Shown here one piece after another: positions 34,140 through 42,698 of a stretch of 64,000 bases of DNA (within the stretch, counting starts at the first letter, position 1; every line of letters begins with the position of its first letter). The translations under genes were made by a program, and so were the position numbers. The notes under the pieces are model-generated. The model was not told the origin of the DNA and searched no databases. It was given only the letters and a program-made list of their open reading frames with translations. Source of the stretch: Saprospiraceae bacterium. GTDB lineage: Bacteria > Bacteroidota > Bacteroidia > Chitinophagales > Saprospiraceae. Location of the stretch: NCBI GenBank assembly GCA_029262995.1, contig JAJCYH010000025.1:1-64000 (forward strand), read 5' to 3'.

Positions 34140-37100
34140 TTAATCGACTTTTAATACGCGTCCCGTCTGTACACCAGACTCGTTCCATAGTTTATAGATA
34201 TATGTTCCTGAAGGTAAATTGATTAAAGAAACCTCATTAGCATCTTTAGTCTGTATTACCCTTTGTCCTTCAATTGTAAATAATTCAAAATAAAGGCTTC
34301 CATTTCCTATTCCGTTTTTCAATACAAACCTGACAAGGTCTGTCGTTGGATTTGGATATACATTAAAGTAATCTGCTATCGCTAGTTCTTTTGTTGATGT
34401 GCTAATCTCTCCTTCAAACAAATCTTCTATAAGTATCAATTCAAAGTTATTATCAAGAATATATGAATCATACAACTCTGAAAGTCCAAACACATTCTTT
34501 AAAGTACCATTCTGAAGCGCTTCAATTTCCAATGTTAAAAATGCAGTTTCTGAATCCAAAATCATAGAATTCAATTGGTCATTCTTAGTAACCATACTGA
34601 TACGATTGCCATTGATAATATTAAAACTGATTTGCTCAAAACTTTGATCTGAAGTAACATCAGTAATTTCAACCATGTTCTCATCAAAAATCAAATGCAA
34701 TTCAGTAGCCAATGCTTCTACATTCCCTGTGATAAACATTGGAATTTGGTAAGTTTCTCCAGCATTTAACAACTGATCTTGTATTACTAGCGTATCGGAT
34801 AATAGCTGAATACTAGTCTGTCCAAGATCTGAAGAGTCATCAATATCGCCAGGCTTGTATGCGATGTAGTGTGCCTTTGGCGCAAAGCCTGCAGAGGTCT
34901 CAACTGTCTGATCAACAAACTTCCATTCCTTGCTTAAAGGGGAATCAAATGACAAAATTATCTTCTCCATCTCTACTATATCAAGTGTTGATACGACCTG
35001 ATCTTCGTTTATATCAGCAGCCAACTGCTCAAAGGAACTAAATGTACTTTGTCCTAGTACCCAAGCTCTTAACAACATCATATCTCGGATATTCAATCCA
35101 TTTCGAGAATCATCGAGACGCTCAGGTGATATACTTTCTTCAGTATATGCCCTTCCTTCCTCATTAGTAGATGCAGAAGAATTCAATACTACACCTGGCA
35201 CAGGTCTGTACTTATCAGTATTAACCGTTACCAATTTGCCGAAATTGGTCAAATCAATACTGATGAATTGTGTATAATACCATTCCAGTCCAGCAACATT
35301 ATTTCTTGTTACTTTCCACTCTCTTTCTATTTCTAGTGATGTCTGGCTTAATTCCCCAAGAAAATCTATATAGCTAGCAGAATAGGCAGTTGGCGTATTA
35401 AAAAATATTGGTCTAGTATCTCCATACTCAATGCCAAGGCTATTGCTCAATTCGTCAGGACTGATTCTGTGGTCATTTAAGTCAAGGTCATCAGGCCATT
35501 CTACATCATCCTCCAAAGAGTGTCCTGAACTACAGTCCCCTACAGGTGCCGAGTTAGAAAGGAAGTCACAAATAAATCCAATATCGCTCACATTCGTAAT
35601 CGTCTGACTAAAACTGTATGTATTCAAAGTCAACCAATCCAACAAAGTCCACGTTCGTATTATCCTAAATAAACCATTTCCATCTACAAATACTTGATCT
35701 TCATAGGCGACCCCAACTAAATTTTGGCAATTGCTTTGAAGTTGGACCACCGGAAATACATCAGAGCTGTCAATCCCATTCAATAGCAACAATGAGTTAG
35801 GAGATAAAAATGTTGATATATTATTCTCATTTAGACCTTGTACAAAAACCTCAAGATTCATGGTAGGCCAGGTAATATCTGATTCTAAAAAATTACAACT
35901 AGAGTCTAAAATAGATACGGACCCGTTATCCACCACATAAGGTCTATTCCCAAATCCAGGACTTGAAACCTGTATTAATGTAGGACTTGAAACAAGTTCA
36001 ACCAAAGAGACATCACCTTCTTCACCAGATAAATCAAAACACAATTCAAACAATGAACTATTATTTGCAAGATCTATAGGATTCTGACCTGTCATGTCAA
36101 ACCATACAAACGTTAATTTACCTAAATCAACATTATTCTGATTTGTATTTGCCGCTTCACTAAATTCTGGTAAGTTAAAATTCTGAATGCTCGTAAAACT
36201 TAAAACAGATGGATCCCATATTATACTTCCTTGTGCCGTCTGAACATTTGTAAAATTATTGACCCTAAGAGGTATACAAACTGAACTACCCCGAGCACCA
36301 TAGAAATCATCCATAGAAAATTCCACGGTAAGCAAATCGTTTGGGTCTTCTTGCAACATAACAGAAACTGAACAAAAGTCTGAATTGTCATTTTCATCCC
36401 ACACATAAACAGCCATACTTAAACTTGAACCATCAGAAGGGATATCATCAGATGTTAAAGTTATAGATGAACTAGTTCCAGAAAAGTCAGGATCATCAGT
36501 CGGCAATACATCCGAAAAGCTAAACCTCAATTCACCTGCGTCAGTACAATTGTCAAAGCTACCGGCATCAAAATCAAGAGCAAACAATTCAATTTCGCCA
36601 TTTATCAATTCAACAGTAAGACCATTGATACAATAAGGAGTAGGTGCAGTAAGGTCGTTCATACATGAACTTTGACCAACGAACAAACTACCATTTTCGA
36701 TGCTAAAAGGGACCAACAGGCTAGAAGAAGTAATTTCAATTACTGTCGGATCATTACTCATCTCAACAATAGTAGAACTTCCCATCGTGCCTATTACATC
36801 AAAGCAAAGCTCAAATACAGTTGCACCATCTGCTAAGGTAGCTGGAGTTGTTGTTGTATTGTCAAACCACAAGAAGCTTAGTTTACCTTGATCTGTTGAA
36901 CTTAAGCCAAATGAGCCATTAGTCAATCCTGGAAGTCCGAATGCTCCAATACTTCTAAATTGTGCAATCGCTGGATTCCAGTTTATTGATCCTTGCAATG
37001 ACTCTATATTCTCGAAATTCTCAACTCTTACCGGTAAACAAACCATTTCTCCTCGCTCTTCCGTTACATCAGGAATAATAAATTTAACAGCATTGGCAAA

Positions 37101-38837
37101 GCCTGTATTAACAGTAGCATTTACTGTCCATGACCATCTTCCTTCACCTGTATTTTCATCATATTGACATACGTCTAATACATAATATATCTTTTGTAAA
37201 GTTGTAACACCTGGCTGTTCATCCAATATAATTATTTCAGAAGCCCAACCGATCAAACTGCAGGACGAAGACTCCCAAAATGGCTCTTCGCATAATGCAT
37301 CTTGACAATCAACCACAACATTGGCCCCAATCGGGTTTCCATTATTATCATAAATCAACTCAATGTTTGAAGCATCTACTGCTTCACAAGCTGCTGTACA
37401 TGCACCTGCATCATTATCACTGATCTCTACAATAGCATTAAGAGAATAAGGCCAATCAATCATTGTCGTAGGGTCAAATGTTGAACCTGTATTGTTCAAG
37501 CCAATAATTTGACGACATGCTGTAGTTGAACCTGGAATTTCCCATACCCTGCTGATAGAACCAAACTCACAAGCTTCTTCATAGCTCTCCTGGACTTTTA
37601 CTCCATTAATAAAGTATTCATCATCCATGTCCCCATCTTGATTCTGGTCATAGCCTTGAAAGTCTTCATAGAGAGGAATACATCCTGTTGAAGAGCTTGC
37701 CATTCCCAATATATTTGAGATAATATTAGGGTCGTTAATAGCTGTTCCACAATCAACAACGATATTAGGAGGACAAGCCATCTGTATAGCTTCCTTTAAT
37801 TCAACATTTATAGTCGTTACTGCCGAGTTAGTGTTTCCTGATGCGTCTGTAACGATAACCGTTACTTCTTGAGGACCTAACTGCGTACAATCAAATTCAA
37901 AAAATTCAGGCTCAAACACCAATTCGTTCTTTGTACTACAATTGTCATAAGTACCATCATCAACTGTCTCTACAAAAACTTTCACAATCAAAGGATTGGA
38001 AGATGTAGAGAAGGTAAGATTCACCGTAGTTAAATTATCTAAAATAACGATTGGTCCAGTCTTATCATCTACAGCTACATTACCCCAACATTTAGTACCA
38101 TTATTAGTATTGGTAACTTCAACTTCCACCTCTGTATCCATATCACTGCAATCAACGCTTTGAGGGCTTATCTCCATTATACTATAATCATAAGGTCCAC
38201 CTTCTAAAATCATATCAGGTGTAAGTGTAGTTATTCCACCAAATGGGCTTAGAGAAACATTAACGAGATTATTACAAGCAAGTATTTCAAGAAATCCTGA
38301 ACAGTTGTTTCCTGTAATTAATATTGGCAAATGATTGTAATTGGCTCCTATATTGATAAATCCACCATTATCAGCCAATACTTCGGTTTCATAAATCTCC
38401 GTCTTTAATAATTCAAAACTGGTATTACTACATTGAGGGCCAACAGCCTTAAATCTCATCGTAAATAAAAGGTGATCATCAGGTAGCGATTTTGCTTGCG
38501 CATCTGATGGAACCCATGCATGTCTCAGCCTTCCCTTGGTTCCTAATGTTGTTTGTTCAGGAAGTGAAAAAGCAGCAATATTTAAACCATTCAGATCTTG
38601 AGAGATGAAAGGAATATCAACGATTTCAAGCACTAATGAATCCCATAGAATTGTAAACTGCGTAGCAATAATGTCTTGAAAGTCGCTAACCCTGACATCT
38701 ACATCTATAAGTCCGTTAACTACGGAAGTAGAATCAGAAGTAACAAATTTCATGTTTAGTGGCGCCTGTTGAGCTTCCACAATATTGATATAAAATGTTA
38801 AGCAAGATGTCAGTAAAAATGTAAAAATAATTTTCAT
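34140..38837 (-). CDS. Giant secreted T9SS protein with cohesin-like and dockerin-like segments
   Basis: 1565 residues. An N-terminal signal (MKIIFTFLLTSCLTFYINIV) is followed by four cohesin-like beta-sandwiches, at about 25-170, 580-720, 835-980 and 1345-1450, recognised by PVRVENFENIESLQGSINW-type repeats. Between them lie cysteine-rich HYR/Ig-like segments. A dockerin-like duplicated loop is at about 1249-1300 (NIRDMMLLRAW ... ADINEDQVVSTLDIVE). The C-terminus (NVYPNPTTD to RVLKVD, about 1490-1565) is a T9SS type A sorting domain, so the protein is exported through the outer membrane and probably attached to the surface. It could be a surface scaffold or adhesin. It follows the anti-sigma-like gene by 29 bp. 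Confidence 0.88.
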   Translation of the reverse strand: MKIIFTFLLTSCLTFYINIVEAQQAPLNMKFVTSDSTSVVNGLIDVDVRVSDFQDIIATQFTILWDSLVLEIVDIPFISQDLNGLNIAAFSLPEQTTLGTKGRLRHAWVPSDAQAKSLPDDHLLFTMRFKAVGPQCSNTSFELLKTEIYETEVLADNGGFINIGANYNHLPILITGNNCSGFLEILACNNLVNVSLSPFGGITTLTPDMILEGGPYDYSIMEISPQSVDCSDMDTEVEVEVTNTNNGTKCWGNVAVDDKTGPIVILDNLTTVNLTFSTSSNPLIVKVFVETVDDGTYDNCSTKNELVFEPEFFEFDCTQLGPQEVTVIVTDASGNTNSAVTTINVELKEAIQMACPPNIVVDCGTAINDPNIISNILGMASSSTGCIPLYEDFQGYDQNQDGDMDDEYFINGVKVQESYEEACEFGSISRVWEIPGSTTACRQIIGLNNTGSTFDPTTMIDWPYSLNAIVEISDNDAGACTAACEAVDASNIELIYDNNGNPIGANVVVDCQDALCEEPFWESSSCSLIGWASEIIILDEQPGVTTLQKIYYVLDVCQYDENTGEGRWSWTVNATVNTGFANAVKFIIPDVTEERGEMVCLPVRVENFENIESLQGSINWNPAIAQFRSIGAFGLPGLTNGSFGLSSTDQGKLSFLWFDNTTTTPATLADGATVFELCFDVIGTMGSSTIVEMSNDPTVIEITSSSLLVPFSIENGSLFVGQSSCMNDLTAPTPYCINGLTVELINGEIELFALDFDAGSFDNCTDAGELRFSFSDVLPTDDPDFSGTSSSITLTSDDIPSDGSSLSMAVYVWDENDNSDFCSVSVMLQEDPNDLLTVEFSMDDFYGARGSSVCIPLRVNNFTNVQTAQGSIIWDPSVLSFTSIQNFNLPEFSEAANTNQNNVDLGKLTFVWFDMTGQNPIDLANNSSLFELCFDLSGEEGDVSLVELVSSPTLIQVSSPGFGNRPYVVDNGSVSILDSSCNFLESDITWPTMNLEVFVQGLNENNISTFLSPNSLLLLNGIDSSDVFPVVQLQSNCQNLVGVAYEDQVFVDGNGLFRIIRTWTLLDWLTLNTYSFSQTITNVSDIGFICDFLSNSAPVGDCSSGHSLEDDVEWPDDLDLNDHRISPDELSNSLGIEYGDTRPIFFNTPTAYSASYIDFLGELSQTSLEIEREWKVTRNNVAGLEWYYTQFISIDLTNFGKLVTVNTDKYRPVPGVVLNSSASTNEEGRAYTEESISPERLDDSRNGLNIRDMMLLRAWVLGQSTFSSFEQLAADINEDQVVSTLDIVEMEKIILSFDSPLSKEWKFVDQTVETSAGFAPKAHYIAYKPGDIDDSSDLGQTSIQLLSDTLVIQDQLLNAGETYQIPMFITGNVEALATELHLIFDENMVEITDVTSDQSFEQISFNIINGNRISMVTKNDQLNSMILDSETAFLTLEIEALQNGTLKNVFGLSELYDSYILDNNFELILIEDLFEGEISTSTKELAIADYFNVYPNPTTDLVRFVLKNGIGNGSLYFELFTIEGQRVIQTKDANEVSLINLPSGTYIYKLWNESGVQTGRVLKVD

Positions 38838-38866
38838 GATTATTGATTATGTCTAAAAGTTGAATT

Positions 38867-40315
38867 TTAATTAAAAGGCTTAAAGCTCATCGATAGCTGT
38901 AAGCCCATATTATTATGTTTCAGGACGTAACCAGCTGAATTTATAACCATTGGTAATGGTCTATAAGTCCAATATGGAGATAATCCAATACTGTAATGAT
39001 TCTTATGAAACTCCAGGTTGATTGCAAACTGATAAGACAATCCGTATCGAGACCTATACGGCTGTTCATCCTCGGCTACAAAACTAACAATACTTCCATT
39101 AATATTATCAAAGTAATATGCTTTATTAGAGCTAGATAAATTATATTTTAGCAAGGCTTCTCCACTTAGTCCAAAGGTGCCTATGTTTATTAATTGCTTC
39201 GATAAGCCAAGTTGAAAATCATAGGATTTATGCATGCGGTGGATATGAATATCGTTATAGTAAATATTTGTTCTTTCCAGATCAATAAGCTTTGTTTCTG
39301 TAAATCCGCTCTGATTAATTACATCCACTTCTGCAGGAAATTGTTCAATAATTCTATCTATCGATTCATCTCTATATACTCTTACATCTGTTCGGTAGGA
39401 CAAACCAACAATTCCAGCAATTCCAGATCGGTGTTCTATATTCCACCTAATATCTGATTGGGTTCCAATGCTGTATGTTTCCTTCTCAATAGATTCGAGC
39501 AAGAATGAAGGCTCAGAATCACTGATACTATAACTAGCTAAGGCAATATTAGCTCCAGATCTCAAATTCCAAAAAGAACGAAATTTTCGAATAGGGTTTT
39601 TCACTAATATGGCATTGGTTAACCTTCCATCAAGCAGATCATTTCCACTTAAATAAGCTAATTCAGAATAATCAATTATTTTTATTTTATCGACTTCCGT
39701 CAAAATTGTCCTTTGCTTATAAAAATGGTCTTTATCTTCCTTAAGCATTGACCCTGTAGTTTCTTCCCCAAAGTTTTCATGAGTCGCTGTGATAAGAGCT
39801 TCAGTCTGCTTTAAACTTTTTTCTTCTTTTTGCCTTAAAGGCAAAATTGATTTTATGGCTACATCATTTGTAGTTTTTTCATTTACGGTAGGCGTTTTAG
39901 CAATACGGTCTGAATTCAAATCAGCAATACCGATATTGTTTACATTCCCATTAGAAGTAACTTGAGGTTTCTCGATTCCACCAACTCTTGTTTCATCATT
40001 TAATGTTTCCGTTCGGACTGATTCATCCTTCTCTTTTGAATAGTCATTTAGATCATCCTGTTCAACCAAGGCATCTTCCACAACCAAGTATTGCTCTGAT
40101 TTGCCACCCTCCTCAAAAAGACCATTAAGCCATAGAACAGAGCCTAATGATACAGCACCAAGCAGAAGGCCAAAAAACAACCAAGCAAATGGCTTGTTAT
40201 CTTTCTTCTTTGGAAGTCTGTCAGAAATATTATCCCATATCTCAGTTTGATTCAACTCAAATGAACTGTTTGATAATATCTCTTTAAATTTATTTTCTTT
40301 ATTCGATTCAGCCAT
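38867..40315 (-). CDS. Membrane-spanning partner of the ECF sigma factor (anti-sigma-like)
   Basis: A 482-residue protein. Residues 1-40 are cytoplasmic and charged (NQTEIWDNISDRLPKKKDNK). One membrane helix lies at 41-67 (WLFFGLLLGAVSLGSVLWLN), then a ~140-residue low-complexity acidic linker. From about 215 to the end the sequence alternates like a beta-barrel or porin (FRSFWNLRSGANIALASYSI; YGLSYQFAINLEFHKNHYSI). It starts 11 bp after the sigma factor gene, the usual place for an anti-sigma factor. The combination of an inner-membrane helix with an outer-membrane-like C-terminal domain is odd. Sigma-binding is inferred from position only. Confidence 0.6.
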   Translation of the reverse strand: MAESNKENKFKEILSNSSFELNQTEIWDNISDRLPKKKDNKPFAWLFFGLLLGAVSLGSVLWLNGLFEEGGKSEQYLVVEDALVEQDDLNDYSKEKDESVRTETLNDETRVGGIEKPQVTSNGNVNNIGIADLNSDRIAKTPTVNEKTTNDVAIKSILPLRQKEEKSLKQTEALITATHENFGEETTGSMLKEDKDHFYKQRTILTEVDKIKIIDYSELAYLSGNDLLDGRLTNAILVKNPIRKFRSFWNLRSGANIALASYSISDSEPSFLLESIEKETYSIGTQSDIRWNIEHRSGIAGIVGLSYRTDVRVYRDESIDRIIEQFPAEVDVINQSGFTETKLIDLERTNIYYNDIHIHRMHKSYDFQLGLSKQLINIGTFGLSGEALLKYNLSSSNKAYYFDNINGSIVSFVAEDEQPYRSRYGLSYQFAINLEFHKNHYSIGLSPYWTYRPLPMVINSAGYVLKHNNMGLQLSMSFKPFN

Positions 40316-40326
40316 ATTAACTGATT

Positions 40327-40920
40327 TTAGCTTCTAATAATTTTTAATCTAAATGTTTCACCGTCAACACCTGTATTGTTTCTTGGCATCGATAATGTTT
40401 TCGCTTCTTCTTCAAACGCTTCTATGATCATTTTTCTACCCCTAGAGACCAAAGATCTAGAACTACTTTCTGAGATATTAAGTGTCTCACCTATTTCTTT
40501 ATGTGAAAAACCTTCAACCAGAAACATGTTAATTGCAATTCGATATTGCGAAGGAATTGTATCCAAAAAACTCATCACATCAGCGGTTTCTAATTTGTAC
40601 GATATATTTTCATTCTGATATGGTTCTGCTGTATTTTCAATATCAGATACGGCAAACCTTTTTTCTTTACGCAAAATGTCAAGACATTTCTTCACTGTAA
40701 CTGCACTCATCCATGATAAAAACTTTCCTCTTTCTTCGTATAGATCTATTTTAGTAATAATCTGTATCAATGACTCCTGTAAACAATCTTTTGCTTTCTC
40801 ATCATCGCCTACATATCTCTTGCAAATGGCATACAGGTACTTTGAGTACTTATCAACCAAGGCCTTATAAGCTGATTGTTCTCGATTTTTACAACCCGAT
40901 ATGATGTCTTGCTCCTGCAA
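40327..40920 (-). CDS. ECF RNA polymerase sigma factor
   Basis: A 197-residue sigma-70 family protein. Region 2 is at about 15-80 (YKALVDKYSKYLYAICKRYV; DCLQESLIQIITKIDLYEER; FLSWMSAVTVKKCLDILRKE). Region 4 is at about 115-170 (IPSQYRIAINMFLVEGFSHK, with HTH EIGETLNISESSSRSLVSRG). There is no region 3, the mark of ECF sigmas. It is co-transcribed with the membrane partner, 11 bp downstream, which probably holds it inactive until a surface signal arrives. Likely targets include the neighbouring secreted protein (inference). Confidence 0.92.
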   Translation of the reverse strand: MQEQDIISGCKNREQSAYKALVDKYSKYLYAICKRYVGDDEKAKDCLQESLIQIITKIDLYEERGKFLSWMSAVTVKKCLDILRKEKRFAVSDIENTAEPYQNENISYKLETADVMSFLDTIPSQYRIAINMFLVEGFSHKEIGETLNISESSSRSLVSRGRKMIIEAFEEEAKTLSMPRNNTGVDGETFRLKIIRS

Positions 40921-40937
40921 TTCTGAATTTAACTGTG

Positions 40938-42602
40938 TTAATTGGTTTTTATCATTATTACGCCCTCAATTGCGTAGTTTCCCGCAATTGGAGGATTTAT
41001 CGTTTGCGCCCAAATCTTTCCTTCGAATTCGACCCTGACCCATCCTTTTGTTGTCTCGAAATGGCTGAGTTCAAAATCATAAATGCCACAGCCCAAAGAT
41101 GAATTTATACATGAGATAGAGTATCCTTTATCACCAAAACCTTCATCTTTGATAAATATATTTACCTGTTCATTTGGATGATGTCCTAAATTGGAACCAT
41201 CGAATTTGATCTCAAACCTCCCTTTGCTGTCTACGAGCTTTGTTTCTCCGTTTTCACTATACCATTCAAAAGAATCATAAACCATTCTCTCACCGTTTAA
41301 TTCTATCAAACTGAAGTTATCGGCAAGTGAAGAACAGCTTGTCAAATATCTGATTTCGCTACCATTGTTTGTATTCCAGTCTAGATCATTAACAATAGTA
41401 TGGTCAACAAGGTTAAATGATTTCATTCTTACATTTCCTGGACAAACCGATGTATATCCTTCAATTTTGCCCGACGGATAAATAAATAGTCGCTCCTCTC
41501 CCATTTGCTCAATGACTAATGCTGCAACTTCATCGTCTTGGCCCAAACAATTAACAATTTTTGCGTCAAGCAAAAGCATTCCTTGTTCATTATCATCAAT
41601 CGAAAGTAAGTTGCTTTTAGAATTTACCTCGCCGGAAAAAACTGTCCAACTTGAACTGCTTTGTCCACATTTTTTTCCTAAAGACATTGTAGCATCGACT
41701 CCTTTTTCGAAGACACCAATCCACCTTCCCAATGCAGAAGAATAGGTATGCTTCTGATTATAATTTAATCTGCTATAAGAAACTCTAGCATTTTGAAATT
41801 CAAGAATGCCTTCCATCAAAACCCCTGGTTCCACTTTTGCAAAAATGTATAAGCCCGAACCATCAAAGGACAACGTACTAGTCAAGTCATCAATCTCCTT
41901 TAAGATTCTTCCATTCACCAGCTTAAATAATCGAAGATCTTGTGAAAGCTCTCCAAAATTAATTGTATTCTTGGCTGGATTCAAAAACAACGGTTCCCCA
42001 TTTTCTGTCAAAGATTCAATCCAATAGGCGTATTTAATATCTTTTAAAAGCAATTGTTCACCCTTACTATCGTAAGCTAATTGTGCAAGGTTTTGCAATC
42101 CGTCAGGATGCTCTATCAGGCTTGTATGTATATTAAATTGTCCAGCAAATAAATCCCCATTTTTGTCAAAAGCCTTTCCTTCATAGCTGAAAAACAAATT
42201 ATCAAACAAGACCCCTTCCGAATGTAAATTTGCATCGATAGACTTAGTTTGATTATTCTGAAATGCATTTATTTCAATATAGTTTATATCGTTTTCTATA
42301 AGTATTGACTGTTTGACTCCGATCGTCTTTCCTTCTGACTTAAGTTTGAGAAACTCTCCTGTCTTGGCAATCTGATCCAACTCAATTAAAAATGTAACTC
42401 CTTGTAATTCAAAGAATTGATCATCAAATTCAAGACTTAGCTTTTCTGAATCATAATTCTCAATATTATTAATCTTCCCATTTATCCTTGTGGAAATAAT
42501 AGTTGTAGGTTTATCCTCAACGACTTCAACGCGGCTATTGTCATAGTCATCATAACATGCAGTCAGAAGTATCATTAAAGAAAAAATATAAAACTTATTC
42601 AT
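40938..42602 (-). CDS. Lipoprotein of unknown function
   Basis: 554 residues from the ATG at 42602 (MNKFYIFSLMILLTACYDDY), preferred over an upstream start 12 codons earlier because it gives a clean lipoprotein signal with lipobox LTAC. The mature protein is beta-rich and has no domain I recognise; it contains paired cysteines (CPGNVRM; SCINSSLGCGIY). It would be anchored in the outer or inner membrane. It sits between the sigma-factor gene and the TonB-dependent receptor on the same strand and may be a surface partner of that receptor. Confidence 0.65.
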   Translation of the reverse strand: MNKFYIFSLMILLTACYDDYDNSRVEVVEDKPTTIISTRINGKINNIENYDSEKLSLEFDDQFFELQGVTFLIELDQIAKTGEFLKLKSEGKTIGVKQSILIENDINYIEINAFQNNQTKSIDANLHSEGVLFDNLFFSYEGKAFDKNGDLFAGQFNIHTSLIEHPDGLQNLAQLAYDSKGEQLLLKDIKYAYWIESLTENGEPLFLNPAKNTINFGELSQDLRLFKLVNGRILKEIDDLTSTLSFDGSGLYIFAKVEPGVLMEGILEFQNARVSYSRLNYNQKHTYSSALGRWIGVFEKGVDATMSLGKKCGQSSSSWTVFSGEVNSKSNLLSIDDNEQGMLLLDAKIVNCLGQDDEVAALVIEQMGEERLFIYPSGKIEGYTSVCPGNVRMKSFNLVDHTIVNDLDWNTNNGSEIRYLTSCSSLADNFSLIELNGERMVYDSFEWYSENGETKLVDSKGRFEIKFDGSNLGHHPNEQVNIFIKDEGFGDKGYSISCINSSLGCGIYDFELSHFETTKGWVRVEFEGKIWAQTINPPIAGNYAIEGVIMIKTN

Positions 42603-42698
42603 TTCATCGTCTTTACAATTAGATAAGGCACGAAGCATTTAAAACGCTGCAAGGAAGTTAAAGGAAAACATAAAATATTGAGAAAAAATCCTGATATG

